This document shows positions 16,582-24,987 of a stretch of DNA of 40,988 nucleotides, piece after piece; position 1 is the first letter of the stretch; each line of letters begins with the position of its first letter. The notes below the pieces were generated by a model that saw only the letters and a program-made list of their open reading frames with translations, searched no databases and was not told the DNA's origin. The position numbers and the translations under genes are program-made. The stretch is from an uncultured Ruminococcus sp. (GTDB lineage Bacteria > Bacillota > Clostridia > Oscillospirales > Ruminococcaceae), in the NCBI GenBank assembly GCA_902781565.1, contig CACZJT010000040.1, positions 1-40,988 on the forward strand, written 5' to 3'.

Positions 16582-18093
16582 TTATTCCGCATCTGCAAGG
16601 AGCCTCTGCTCTATCATCTTGCAGATGGTCTTCAGCGCCTTCACGCGGGCGTACTTCTTGTCGTTGCCCTCGACGATAGTCCAGGGCGCGAAGTCGGTGG
16701 AGGTCAGCTCCACCATGCGGTCAACGGCTTCCTCGTACTGCTCCCACTTGCCGCGGTTGCGCCAGTCCTCCTCTGTGATCTTCCACTGCTTCGAGGGAGT
16801 ATTCTCGCGCTCCTTGAAGCGGCGGTACTGTTCGTCCTTGTCAATGTTTATCCAGAACTTGACGATAACGGCGCCCCAGTCTGTGAGCTGGCGCTCGAAC
16901 TCGTTGATCTCCCGATACGCCATGTCCGCGCGTTCCTTGGGTGTTATGCCTTCGATAGGCTCCACCATTACCCGCCCGTACCATGTGCGGTCGAAGATGG
17001 TGAAGTGACCGTCGTTCTCAATTCTCGTCCAGAAGCGCCAGAGATAGTGCCTTGCCAGCTCCGAGGGTTCGGGAGCTGCTATCGGCTTCACCACACAGCC
17101 GCGGGGGTCGAGTGCGGAAGCCACGCGCTTGATGTTGCCGCCCTTGCCGCCCGCGTCCCAGCCCTCGTAGGCTATGATAACGGGTATCTTGCGCTGATAG
17201 CAGAGGTTTTGCAGCTCGAACAGGCGGTTCTGATACTTTTCGAGCTTCCTGCCGTACTCCTCATCGTCCAGCGCCTTATCCATCTTGATCTCGGAGAGCT
17301 TCTTGGTCTTTACGAGCTTAAATTCCTCGGGCTTCACCTCAATGGTATCGAACTGAGCCGCGGGCTTGAAGCGTTCGCCTTTTTCCTTTGCTTCGCAGGC
17401 ACCCTTGATCGCCGTCGAAACGGTGGTGAGGATATCGTGGCGGGCGGTGAGCTTATCGTTCGCGGGAACGACGTGCCACGGGGCGTAGTCGGTGTTGGTG
17501 CGTTCGAGGGTCTTGTCGTAACGGCGGAAGAACTTATCGTAATTGCGGTTGTTGATGACGTCGTTCTCGCTGACCCTCCAGCGGGTGATCTCGCTCGAAG
17601 AGAGCTTGTCGATACGGGCTTTCTGTTCCTCGGCGGTGATGTGGAGGAACAGCTTGATGAGAAGCGCCCCGTCGTCGGTGAGCTGACGTTCAAAGGTATT
17701 GATATCGCGGATACGGCGCTTGTACTCCTCCTTGTCGATCTCGCCGAACATTAAGGCGTTCACGGTATCGCGGTACCAGCTTCCGTCGAGGATAAGCATA
17801 TCCCCCGCCTTCGGGAGCCTCTGCCAGAAGCGGTGCATCCAGGGCTTGCGTTTTTCCTGATCGTTGGGACTGCGGATAGCCTCAACGTCGTAGAAGCGCG
17901 GGTCGAGGTATTTTATGAGCCGCGATATCTGAGAGCCCTTGCCCGCCGCCGACCAGCCGTCTATGGTGATGATAACGGGCAGCTTCTGAGCCTTAGCCTT
18001 ATTTGCGAGGTCAATGAGCTCCTCCTGCATGACGCGGAGCTCCTCGGTCGCCTCGGCTTTTTTGGTCTTTTTCTGTTTGATCTTATCGAGCAT
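16582..18093 (-). CDS. pap: Two-domain PPK2 polyphosphate:AMP phosphotransferase
   Basis: The 503-residue protein is two fused PPK2 kinase domains, as in the class II enzymes that use polyphosphate to phosphorylate AMP. Domain 1 has Walker A GWSAAGKGS (46-54), Walker B LILDGSWYRD and a lid RSPNDQEKRKPWMHRFW. Domain 2 has Walker A GWDAGGKGGN (near 311-320) and FTIFDRTWYGRVM. Both P-loops look intact. The ATG at 18093 is preceded by GGGGGA; the upstream open codons belong to the leader. It may serve in energy recovery from polyphosphate. Nucleotide preference cannot be read from sequence alone. Confidence 0.9.
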   Translation of the reverse strand: MLDKIKQKKTKKAEATEELRVMQEELIDLANKAKAQKLPVIITIDGWSAAGKGSQISRLIKYLDPRFYDVEAIRSPNDQEKRKPWMHRFWQRLPKAGDMLILDGSWYRDTVNALMFGEIDKEEYKRRIRDINTFERQLTDDGALLIKLFLHITAEEQKARIDKLSSSEITRWRVSENDVINNRNYDKFFRRYDKTLERTNTDYAPWHVVPANDKLTARHDILTTVSTAIKGACEAKEKGERFKPAAQFDTIEVKPEEFKLVKTKKLSEIKMDKALDDEEYGRKLEKYQNRLFELQNLCYQRKIPVIIAYEGWDAGGKGGNIKRVASALDPRGCVVKPIAAPEPSELARHYLWRFWTRIENDGHFTIFDRTWYGRVMVEPIEGITPKERADMAYREINEFERQLTDWGAVIVKFWINIDKDEQYRRFKERENTPSKQWKITEEDWRNRGKWEQYEEAVDRMVELTSTDFAPWTIVEGNDKKYARVKALKTICKMIEQRLLADAE

Positions 18094-18144
18094 ATTATGT
18101 TCCCCCTTTTTAAGACAGCGATCCCCGCCGTCTGCCATAGTTAC

Positions 18145-18173
18145 ATTATAACATATTATTTTCGGTTTGTCAC
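18145..18173 (-). promoter_or_regulatory. Promoter for the PPK2 gene
   Basis: GTGACA (18173-18168) and TATAAT (18150-18145) on the minus strand with a 17-bp spacer. Confidence 0.6.
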
Positions 18174-18204
18174 TACTTTTTTAAGAAAAAATCACAAAAA
18201 TTTT

Positions 18205-18282
18205 CAGTCTTTTTGACGCCTGCCGAAAAATACGCGGACGGGACTCGCGGAAAGACTGCATTATTCTTCATACGTTCGGCAG
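18205..18282. other. Interleaved inverted repeats (pseudoknot-like) between divergent promoters
   Basis: CAGTCTTT (18205-18212) is complementary to AAAGACTG (18251-18258), and CTGCCGAA (18220-18227) to TTCGGCAG (18275-18282), giving the order a-b-a'-b'. Inside, CGCG repeats at 18233 and 18246 can also pair. It lies between the ppk2 and malic enzyme promoters, outside both predicted transcripts. The rest of 18174-18354 holds no gene. Confidence 0.5.
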
Positions 18283-18354
18283 ATCGGCGCTTTTTGATCG
18301 CCGTTAATTTACGCTTTATTAACAAATAGTTCGATAAAATTTGCGCGGTCGTTA

Positions 18355-18383
18355 TTGTAATTTGGCGGGGGATATTGTATAAT
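18355..18383 (+). promoter_or_regulatory. Promoter of the malic enzyme gene
   Basis: TTGTAA (18355-18360) and TATAAT (18378-18383) with a 17-bp spacer; predicted leader about 27 nt. Confidence 0.75.
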
Positions 18384-18416
18384 AAAAGTATATTTTATCC
18401 GAAAGGACTTGAAACA

Positions 18417-19589
18417 ATGGATTACGCAAAGGAATCACTCAAACTGCACGAAAAATGGCACGGCAAGCTGGAGGTCATCACCAAATGCCCCCTCGAAACA
18501 CGCGATGATCTCTCGCTGGCGTACACCCCCGGCGTCGCACAGCCGTGTCTCGAGATACAGAAGGACATCGACAAGAGCTATGAACTGACCGGGCGCTCGA
18601 ACCTCGTGGCGGTCATAACCGACGGCACCGCGGTGCTGGGGCTCGGGGACATAGGTCCCGAGGCGGGTATGCCCGTCATGGAGGGCAAGTGTGCGCTCTT
18701 CAAGGCTTTCGGCGGCGTTGACGCGGTGCCGCTCTGCGTGCGCTCCAAGGACGTTGACGACATCGTAAAGACCGTGGGACTTCTGCTGGGCTCCTTCGGC
18801 GGCGTGAACCTCGAGGACATCTCCGCGCCCCGCTGCTTCGAGATAGAGAGAAGGCTCAAGGAGATAAGCGATATCCCGATATTCCACGACGACCAGCACG
18901 GCACGGCGGTAGTCACCCTTGCGGCGATGATAAACGCTCTGAAGCTGACGGGAAAGAAGCTGGGCGAGATAAGGGTAGTCACCAGCGGCGCGGGCGCTGC
19001 GGGCATTGCGATAATCAGGCTCCTCATAGCTATGGGTCTGAACGACGTTGTGCTCTGCGACCGAAAGGGCGCTATCTACAAGGGCAGAGATGGGCTCAAC
19101 AAGGAAAAAGAGGAAATGGCAGAGATCACGAACAAGCAGCTGCGCAAAGGCAGCCTTGCGGACGTGATAAAGGGTGCGGACGTATTTATCGGCGTATCGG
19201 CTCCCGGCTGCGTCACCCCCGAGATGGTGCAGAGCATGGCGAAGGACCCGATCATCTTTGCGATGGCGAACCCCACTCCCGAGATCATGCCCGACCTTGC
19301 GCGTGAAGCGGGCGCGGCTGTAGTCGGCACGGGCAGGAGCGATTTCCCGAACCAGATCAATAACGTGCTGGCGTTCCCGGGCATATTCAGAGGTGCGCTC
19401 GATGTAAGGGCGAGGGACATCAATGACGAGATGAAGATAGCCGCGGCGCGTGCGATCGCGGGCTATGTAAAGGACGAGGAGCTGTCGGCGGAGCATATAA
19501 TCCCCTCGGCGCTCGACAGAGGCGTAGCGGCTGCGGTAGCCGAAGCGGTAGCAAAGGCGGCGCGTGAGAGCGGCGTGGCGAGGCTTTAA
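18417..19589 (+). CDS. NAD(P)-dependent malic enzyme, short bacterial type
   Basis: The 390-residue enzyme decarboxylates malate to pyruvate with NAD(P) reduction. Visible family landmarks are LAYTPGVAQPC near the N-terminus (Tyr acid/base), the catalytic lysine in MEGKCALFK, the metal-binding FHDDQHGTA block and the Rossmann loop SGAGAAG near 190-200, then FAMANPTPEI. Length fits the approximately 390-residue MaeA/MaeB-type form without a phosphotransacetylase domain. The ATG at 18417 has AAAGGA upstream. It stands alone between its own promoter and terminator. A metabolic link with the sodium-pump decarboxylase subunits in this window is possible. Confidence 0.93.
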   Translation: MDYAKESLKLHEKWHGKLEVITKCPLETRDDLSLAYTPGVAQPCLEIQKDIDKSYELTGRSNLVAVITDGTAVLGLGDIGPEAGMPVMEGKCALFKAFGGVDAVPLCVRSKDVDDIVKTVGLLLGSFGGVNLEDISAPRCFEIERRLKEISDIPIFHDDQHGTAVVTLAAMINALKLTGKKLGEIRVVTSGAGAAGIAIIRLLIAMGLNDVVLCDRKGAIYKGRDGLNKEKEEMAEITNKQLRKGSLADVIKGADVFIGVSAPGCVTPEMVQSMAKDPIIFAMANPTPEIMPDLAREAGAAVVGTGRSDFPNQINNVLAFPGIFRGALDVRARDINDEMKIAAARAIAGYVKDEELSAEHIIPSALDRGVAAAVAEAVAKAARESGVARL

Positions 19590-19611
19590 TACTAATCCCT
19601 AAAAGAACAAT

Positions 19612-19650
19612 GGCGGAGGATACGGACAATGCGTACCCTCCGCCTGTTTT
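19612..19650 (+). terminator. Rho-independent terminator of the malic enzyme gene
   Basis: GGCGGAGG (19612-19619) pairs with CCTCCGCC (19637-19644), with additional TAC/GTA pairing inside, followed by TGTTTTGTCTG. Confidence 0.85.
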
Positions 19651-19674
19651 GTCTGTCATATTGCCCCCACACAC

Positions 19675-19703
19675 TTGCATTTTCCGCTCCGATATGTTAT
19701 AAT
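19675..19703 (+). promoter_or_regulatory. Promoter of the EAL-domain gene
   Basis: TTGCAT (19675-19680) and TATAAT (19698-19703) with a 17-bp spacer. Confidence 0.7.
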
Positions 19704-19758
19704 AGTGATATACGACAAAAACAGGCAGACATCGCTTTATATACATGGAGGGACTAAT

Positions 19759-21828
19759 ATGACAAAGAACAAAAAACGCAGGATATTGAAGCTCCGAAAC
19801 AGGGGTATCGGGTCAGCTGTGCTGGTGACGCTGGTGCTGATACTGTTCTTCGTCATCACCGTGATGATATTCTTCTCCGCTATCATATATAACACCGTCC
19901 TTTCTTCGGTGATGAACAGCGCGGAGGATATCACCAAGCTCGCCGAGTTATGCGGCAAAAGCAGCTCCGTCACCGACGCGGAGCTTGCCGATGACCTCGA
20001 AGCCCTCGCAGAGACCGTAGTGATCTGCGGTGAGGACGGGAGCGAGCTCCTGAGCGTGGGGGGCAGGAACACCTGCGACCTCTCGGCAGACAGACGCAGA
20101 CGGATAGACGAAAAGAAAGACGAGATATACGTCATGAGGGATACCGAGAACGATCTGCTCTATCCCACCGACCATATACCGTATCTTTCCTACAACACCG
20201 ATGAATTCTCCAAGCTCCTGCACTTCCTTACCCGCGACAACGGCGAGGCTATCCCCAAGGACGCGGACGTCAATTACATCATCATGGAGGACGATCAGGC
20301 AGAGCTTCGCCTGCCCTACTGGGTCGGCATGGATACGGTCATCGGCGGGCAGAAATGTACCGTCTGCATGAAGGACTGCGTTATCCTCCGCCACAGCCAT
20401 ATGCTGAGCCTTGTGGGAATGATCCTCACCATAGTCCTGCTGTTCGCGGTCACGGTAATCATCGTGTTCGTGAACCTCATAGCCTCCATCATCAATCAGA
20501 ACAGGATAAAGAAGCTGTTCTTCACCGACCCCGTGACGGGCGGGCGCAACAAGCTCTGGTTCACGAACACGGGCGAATCCATGCTCGCAAAGCGCCGCTT
20601 CGCGCGGTACAGATACGCGGTGGCTGACATTTACGTACAGAAGTACAATAACTTCTGTCTGTGCCACTCGGTAGAAGAGGGCGAGCGCCTGCTGGTGCGC
20701 ATAGGCTCGACACTCTCGGCATTCGTGGGCAAGAAGGAGATCTGCGCCCACGGAGAATCCGAGAGCTTTGCGGTCATGCTCCGCTACAGCGAGAAAGCCG
20801 ACCTCGAAGCACGTATCGAGAACCTCCTCCGCGCCGTGGAAGCCACGGGCAGCGCCCATAAGATAGCCGTTGCCATAGGCGTTGACACCGTTGACATAAA
20901 GCTCGGCAAGAGCGGCAGACCCGTCGGCAGGAAGGACGAGGACATAGAGGTACACTACAACAACGCCTGCACCGCCCGTATCGCGGCGGCGAACGGCGAA
21001 TCCGCGTGGGCGTTCTTCGATGACAAGCTCGCCGAGGAACAGCGCCGCATAGACGCAGTCGAAGCCAAGCAGGAAAAAGCCCTCCGTGAGGAGGAGTTCG
21101 TCGTATACTACCAGCCCAAGTACGACCCCCGCACCGATACTCTGCGGGGCGCGGAAGCGCTTATCCGCTGGCAGTCCCCCGAGCTGGGCTTTGTGTCTCC
21201 CGCTCAGATGATACCCATATTCGAGAAAAACGGCTTCATCACCGAGATAGACCACTACATGATACGCCACACCGCAAGAGATCAGAAGCGGCGCCTCGAC
21301 GCGGGCTACAAGTGCGTGCCTGTATCGGTGAACGTTTCGAGGGCGCACTTCGCGGAGCGCGACCTCGCCGAGCAGATAAAGAGGATAGTCGATGAGGAGG
21401 GCGCACCTCACGAGCTTATCGAGATAGAGCTGACCGAGAGCGCCTTCTTCGACGACAAGAAAGTCCTTATCGAAACGATCTCGCGGCTGAAAAGCTACGG
21501 CTTCACGGTCTCGATGGACGACTTCGGCTCGGGCTACTCGTCCCTCAACTCCCTCAAGGATATGCCCCTTGACGTACTGAAACTGGACGCGGAGTTCTTC
21601 CGCGGAGAGAACGCCGACGGGCGCGGAGAGATAATCGTCACCGAGGCGATACGCCTTGCCAAGAGCCTTAATATGCGCACCGTCGCCGAGGGCGTCGAGC
21701 ATAAGGAGCAGGTAGACTTCCTTGCGGAACAGGACTGCGATATGATACAGGGCTTCTACTACGCCAAGCCCATGCCCGCCGAGGAATTTGACAAGAGGCT
21801 GGAGCAGGCTGCGGCGAAAAGCGAATAA
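19759..21828 (+). CDS. Membrane cyclic-di-GMP phosphodiesterase, degenerate GGDEF plus EAL
   Basis: The 689-residue protein has a basic N-terminus, a first membrane segment at about 17-42, an extracytoplasmic sensor region of about 170 residues, a second membrane segment (about 216-245), a GGDEF-like domain and an EAL domain. The GGDEF site reads GESES near residue 331, so cyclase activity is not expected. The EAL domain looks active: GAEALIRW near 465, NVSR, ELTES, DDFGSGYSS near 588, LKLD, AEGVE and the final QGF are present. It should hydrolyse c-di-GMP in response to an external signal. The ATG at 19759 follows GGAGGG; open codons from 19675 overlap the promoter and are excluded. Confidence 0.92.
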   Translation: MTKNKKRRILKLRNRGIGSAVLVTLVLILFFVITVMIFFSAIIYNTVLSSVMNSAEDITKLAELCGKSSSVTDAELADDLEALAETVVICGEDGSELLSVGGRNTCDLSADRRRRIDEKKDEIYVMRDTENDLLYPTDHIPYLSYNTDEFSKLLHFLTRDNGEAIPKDADVNYIIMEDDQAELRLPYWVGMDTVIGGQKCTVCMKDCVILRHSHMLSLVGMILTIVLLFAVTVIIVFVNLIASIINQNRIKKLFFTDPVTGGRNKLWFTNTGESMLAKRRFARYRYAVADIYVQKYNNFCLCHSVEEGERLLVRIGSTLSAFVGKKEICAHGESESFAVMLRYSEKADLEARIENLLRAVEATGSAHKIAVAIGVDTVDIKLGKSGRPVGRKDEDIEVHYNNACTARIAAANGESAWAFFDDKLAEEQRRIDAVEAKQEKALREEEFVVYYQPKYDPRTDTLRGAEALIRWQSPELGFVSPAQMIPIFEKNGFITEIDHYMIRHTARDQKRRLDAGYKCVPVSVNVSRAHFAERDLAEQIKRIVDEEGAPHELIEIELTESAFFDDKKVLIETISRLKSYGFTVSMDDFGSGYSSLNSLKDMPLDVLKLDAEFFRGENADGRGEIIVTEAIRLAKSLNMRTVAEGVEHKEQVDFLAEQDCDMIQGFYYAKPMPAEEFDKRLEQAAAKSE

Positions 21829-21905
21829 CGGCATTTTCACAAAACATAGACCCTACACACATTTGATCATTTCCACCCATTGAACGAAAGGAAGTGTTTG
21901 GCGGT

Positions 21906-22688
21906 TTGGCACGTATCTATCCGATGTTCTCATCGAGCAAGGGCAACTGCTGTTTTTTCGGGACGTCCGAGGGCGGCATACTCATCGACTGCGGGGTGTC
22001 CTGCAAGCGTATCTGCGAGGGGCTGGCGGCGAATATGATACCGCTCTCGGCGATAAAGGCGGTGTTCATCACCCACACCCACTCCGACCATGTGGCGGGG
22101 CTGAAAGTCTTTATGAAGAAAGTCCACGCCCCCGTCTACGCCCAGCAGAAGAACCTCGATATCCTGCGGAGCAGGGATATGCTCTCGGGGGCGTTCGCCC
22201 ACCCGATAGACGACGGTCTGCCCGTAAAGATCGGCGGCTTTGAGGTGACGCACTTCCCTACCCCCCACGACACTCCCGCAAGCTGCGGCTACAGGGTGAG
22301 ATTCCCCGACGGAAAGACCGCGGCTCTCTGCACCGATTCGGGACACATCACCGAGGATATACGCAGCGGGATAAGCGGTGCGGAGCTTGTCATGCTCGAA
22401 TCGAACTACGATCCCGATATGCTGAGAAACGGGAGCTACTCCTACGAATTGCAGGAGCGCATACGCTCCGACCGCGGGCACCTCTCAAACGTCAGCTGCG
22501 GGGAAATGCTCAAAGAGCTTGCGGAGGGCGGCACGCGGAATTTCGTCCTCGCCCACATAAGCCCCGAGAACAACACCCCCGAGACCGCCGTCCGCGCCGC
22601 GATCGAAGCGCTCTCGCCCCTCGAATGCATGAAGGACTATCTGCTCTACGCCGCGCCTATGGAGGGCGGCGGGGCTATCGCTTTTTAA
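21906..22688 (+). CDS. Metallo-beta-lactamase fold hydrolase, YycJ/WalJ-like
   Basis: The 260-residue protein has the metallo-beta-lactamase metal motif THTHSDHVAG near residue 60, a later CTDSGH, and ends with an H-bearing block LAHISPENN. Size and the N-terminal SSSKGN pattern match YycJ, a putative nuclease tied to DNA repair and cell-wall control in Firmicutes. The frame opens at a GTG at 21894, but AAAGGA would be almost adjacent to it. The TTG at 21906, giving the start MARIYPMFSSSKGN, fits the usual N-terminus better, although its spacing is about 13 nt, so the start is uncertain. It precedes rlmH by 9 bp; the pair is a common operon. Confidence 0.85.
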   Translation: MARIYPMFSSSKGNCCFFGTSEGGILIDCGVSCKRICEGLAANMIPLSAIKAVFITHTHSDHVAGLKVFMKKVHAPVYAQQKNLDILRSRDMLSGAFAHPIDDGLPVKIGGFEVTHFPTPHDTPASCGYRVRFPDGKTAALCTDSGHITEDIRSGISGAELVMLESNYDPDMLRNGSYSYELQERIRSDRGHLSNVSCGEMLKELAEGGTRNFVLAHISPENNTPETAVRAAIEALSPLECMKDYLLYAAPMEGGGAIAF

Positions 22689-22697
22689 GGAGCACAT

Positions 22698-23183
22698 ATG
22701 ATAAAAGTCAACATTGTTTGTGTGGGAAAGCTGAAAGAGCGTTACTGGCGTGAAGCGGTGGAGGAATACGCGAAGCGGCTTGGGGCGTACTGCACCTTTG
22801 CGGTGTGCGAGCTGCCCGAATCGCGGCTGACGGACAGTCCCTCCGAGAAGGAGATAACTGCCGCTCTTGAAAAAGAAGCGGCGCTCATGGACAAGTACCT
22901 GACCGCGAAAGTCGCATACAACATTGCGCTGTGCATAGAGGGCAAGACCGCAAGCTCCGAGGAGCTGAGCAGGCTTCTGACCGATGCGGGAGTGAAGGGT
23001 TTCGGGACGGTAAATCTTTTCATCGGGAGTTCCTTCGGGCTTGCGGAGCGGGTGAAGAAGTCCTGCGGCTACAGGCTCTCCATGTCACCGATGACGTTTC
23101 CGCACCAACTGGCGAGGGTAATGTTATGTGAGCAAGTCTACCGCGCGTTCTCGATAGCGGCGAACGGAAAATATCACAAGTGA
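22698..23183 (+). CDS. rlmH: 23S rRNA pseudouridine-1915 N3-methyltransferase RlmH
   Basis: The 161-residue SPOUT methyltransferase acts on helix 69 of 23S rRNA. The opening (KVNIVCVGKLKE.Y...A..EY.KRL) and the C-terminal knot (SPMTFPHQLARVMLCEQ.YRA..I..G..YHK) are complete. The SAM-loop region reads FIGSSFGL where many homologues have IGGxxG. The ATG at 22698 is preceded by AAGGAG. The repeat island beginning at 23185 starts directly after the stop codon. Confidence 0.95.
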   Translation: MIKVNIVCVGKLKERYWREAVEEYAKRLGAYCTFAVCELPESRLTDSPSEKEITAALEKEAALMDKYLTAKVAYNIALCIEGKTASSEELSRLLTDAGVKGFGTVNLFIGSSFGLAERVKKSCGYRLSMSPMTFPHQLARVMLCEQVYRAFSIAANGKYHK

Positions 23184-23193
23184 GACAAATCAT

Positions 23194-23226
23194 AATTCGG
23201 AATTCGGAATGCGGAATGCGGAATTG
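23194..23226 (+). repeat. Heptad tandem repeat after rlmH
   Basis: The units GGAATTC, GGAATGC, GGAATGC and GGAATTG follow a partial ATTC about 12 nt past the rlmH stop, in the sense direction. The array then runs into AAGGT and a triloop hairpin. Confidence 0.85.
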
Positions 23227-23499
23227 AAGGTGTCGCTACGCGACGGATATGCGGTCGCTTCGCTCCGCATGATTTAGAAAGAGTAAAATGACCGCAGGCA
23301 CAAATAAAGAAAGCGGCACTCTGTAGCACAGACAGCGGGTCCAGCCGCGCGAGGATGGCGAGGATTCCTAAGGGCGAGGAGCCCTTAGGCAGGGGAGCGC
23401 GAAGCGCGTGGGGGCAGAGCCCCCGTTGCGCCGCAGGCGCAAAAAACACACGTACCGACAAGACAAATCCCCGCCAAGAACCGCACACGAACCGCCCGC

Positions 23500-23591
23500 T
23501 TAAATCGGCGATATCAATTAAAAACGTTCAGTAAGGGCAGAAACGTCCCGCCCCGCACAAAGTACCGTGAACAGACGTATCGCCGATTTAA
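23500..23591 (+). repeat. 92-bp submodule with 14-bp terminal inverted repeats
   Basis: TTAAATCGGCGATA (23500-23513) and its exact inverse (23578-23591) bound a conserved GGGCAGAAACGTCCCGCCCC core. A second copy with the same ends lies at 27174-27263 in the opposite orientation. The ends resemble a very short MITE, or a long-range RNA stem. Confidence 0.85.
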
Positions 23592-23979
23592 TTTCACGAA
23601 ACAGCGGAGCGCATTTCGTGAAACCCCAAACCCGCCGTCAGGCGGGCAAAAGCCGACCGAATCCGCAGGTAATCACGGGCGAGGGAAACCTAAAGGTTTC
23701 TATGCTCGCCCCTACATTGGGCGTACGATATAGGAGGTCGGGGCAACGGCACCCACGCCGTGGTGCGCCGACCCTACAGGTCTTGTGTCGTAAGGCAGGC
23801 GGAACACACGTCAAAATGGCGGGTGCAAGCCCTGTACGAACATAGTTCGTACCCCCTACACCAAATAGTGCAACGCGGTCAGCCTTACAAATTATGATCT
23901 TCTCCCCTCATCATATATCATTTTATATAATAGCTACATTTTTTCCCTCCTTTACCGTCATTTTTCATAATTCGGCATA

Positions 23980-24008
23980 TTGACTTTTCGGCACAAATGG
24001 TGTAAAAT
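23980..24008 (+). promoter_or_regulatory. Promoter of the Thr-rich lipoprotein gene
   Basis: TTGACT (23980-23985) and TAAAAT (24003-24008) with a 17-bp spacer, just beyond the repeat island; the leader is about 60 nt. Confidence 0.65.
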
Positions 24009-24073
24009 ATAATGAAGATGGGAACTTCTCCGCGGATATCGGCGGAGATAACAGATATATACGGAGGAACAGA

Positions 24074-24949
24074 ATGAACATAAAGATATACAGTATAGCC
24101 GCTGTCTGCGCCGCCGCTCTCGCTCTTGCGGGCTGCGGGAACGTAGATATGCCCCTCGAAAAGAAAAATGTTTCGACAACTGCCGCTACGAGCTTTACTT
24201 TCATAACCACTACGACCGAAACTTCCACTGCGACGACTTCCGCAAGCAATACGGTCACTTCCAAGGCGACTACTACGGCGATACCCGTTACCACTACCAA
24301 AAAGATAACAACTACTATCCCCGTGACCACTACTCCCGCGACTACCACTACTACCCATGCGCCGACTACTACCACCACTACCACTACCCCCGCGCCGACT
24401 ACTACCACGACCACTCCCCCGCCGACGGAAACTACTACCACAACTACTACCTCGGTCACGACTACTCCGACCACTACCGAATCGACCACTACTATAAGCT
24501 ACGCCGACCCCAATAACCCCGATATCAACAATATGAACCTCGATGTCACCGCCAATGTCAACTACAACGGCATTGAGCTGGGCGTGGGGGATTCTTTCGC
24601 TTCCATTCAGGAACTTCTCGGAGAGGAACTCTCCCCGCCTACCTCCGTGGTGAGCAGGCTAAGCAATAAAGACGTCATCGTTTACCATTACCACAATATG
24701 GAACTGGAAGTAGATGACGATACTATCTCGGGCATTGAGATAACAGGGGCGCCCTCCGAGGACGGAGAGAACGAACCTCAGCTCTGCACGGGCGTGAAGC
24801 TCGGAAGCGGCATTGACAGCGTTTTCGCAAGCTACGGCAACGGTCAGCCGATCAACGACGACACGCTCATGTACTGCGACGGCTACATAAAACTGGCGGT
24901 GTCCCTCCCCGGGAACATCGTTTCCGACATTCAGATCTCTTTTCTGTAA
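24074..24949 (+). CDS. Thr-rich stalk lipoprotein of unknown function
   Basis: The 291-residue protein has a lipoprotein signal peptide (MNIKIY, hydrophobic core, lipobox LAGC with Cys21), then a Thr-rich linker at about 34-138 made of runs of Thr interrupted by Pro, Ala and Val, then a C-terminal domain of about 145 residues. That domain seems to contain two related halves, each opening with a G-x-x-L-G-x-G pattern (IELGVGDSFASIQ and VKLGSGIDSVFAS). The Thr linker should form an extended, possibly glycosylated stalk holding the domain away from the membrane. The ATG at 24074 follows GGAGGAAC. I do not recognise the C-terminal domain family with certainty; it recalls small clostridial extracellular domains. 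Confidence 0.85.
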   Translation: MNIKIYSIAAVCAAALALAGCGNVDMPLEKKNVSTTAATSFTFITTTTETSTATTSASNTVTSKATTTAIPVTTTKKITTTIPVTTTPATTTTTHAPTTTTTTTTPAPTTTTTTPPPTETTTTTTTSVTTTPTTTESTTTISYADPNNPDINNMNLDVTANVNYNGIELGVGDSFASIQELLGEELSPPTSVVSRLSNKDVIVYHYHNMELEVDDDTISGIEITGAPSEDGENEPQLCTGVKLGSGIDSVFASYGNGQPINDDTLMYCDGYIKLAVSLPGNIVSDIQISFL

Positions 24950-24955
24950 AACGAT

Positions 24956-24987
24956 CCCCCGAAAGCTCAGGGCTTTCGGGGGTCTTT
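24956..24987. terminator. Shared terminator of the lipoprotein and asnB genes
   Basis: CCCCCGAAAGC (24956-24966) pairs perfectly with GCTTTCGGGGG (24972-24982), loop TCAGG, followed by TCTTTTC on the plus strand. On the minus strand it is followed by ATCGTTTT, so it can serve both convergent genes. Confidence 0.92.

Larger units (their letters stand above)
23185..23899 (+). repeat. Mosaic hairpin repeat island, copy 2 (about 715 bp, noncoding)
   Basis: No credible gene. End repeats are ACAAATCATAATT (23185-23197) and ACAAATTATGATC (23887-23899), inverted to each other. Modules in order: heptad array (23194-23226); GTCGC-TAC-GCGAC hairpin (23232-23244); GCGG...CCGC hairpin; an AGGGCGAGGAGCCCT hairpin; GCGC-GAA-GCGC (23397-23407); GGGGGC-AGA-GCCCCC (23410-23424); TTGCGCC-GCA-GGCGCAA (23426-23442); the 92-bp element 23500-23591; a TTTCACGAAA stem (23592-23623); a GGGCGAG...CTCGCCC stem with an inner GAAACC-TAAA-GGTTTC; and GTACGAAC-ATA-GTTCGTAC near 23838. 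The same order recurs, inverted, at 26856-27611. It lies between codirectional rlmH and the lipoprotein gene. Confidence 0.9.

Noticed and set aside
19948..21840. Long open frame (630 codons) antisense to the EAL gene, and similar ones opposite ppk2, terD, tig and ispH-rpsA
   Set aside because: Antisense shadows of GC-rich genes; compositions (Leu/Val/Arg/His-rich) and lack of motifs do not support proteins.
23194..23226. Heptad arrays considered as CRISPR or phage attachment sites
   Set aside because: The unit is 7 nt with no spacers, and the arrays recur after six unrelated genes.
23567..23845. 92-codon open frame inside repeat island copy 2
   Set aside because: It is built of repeat modules; the corresponding DNA in copy 3 and copy R is interrupted and not conserved as protein.
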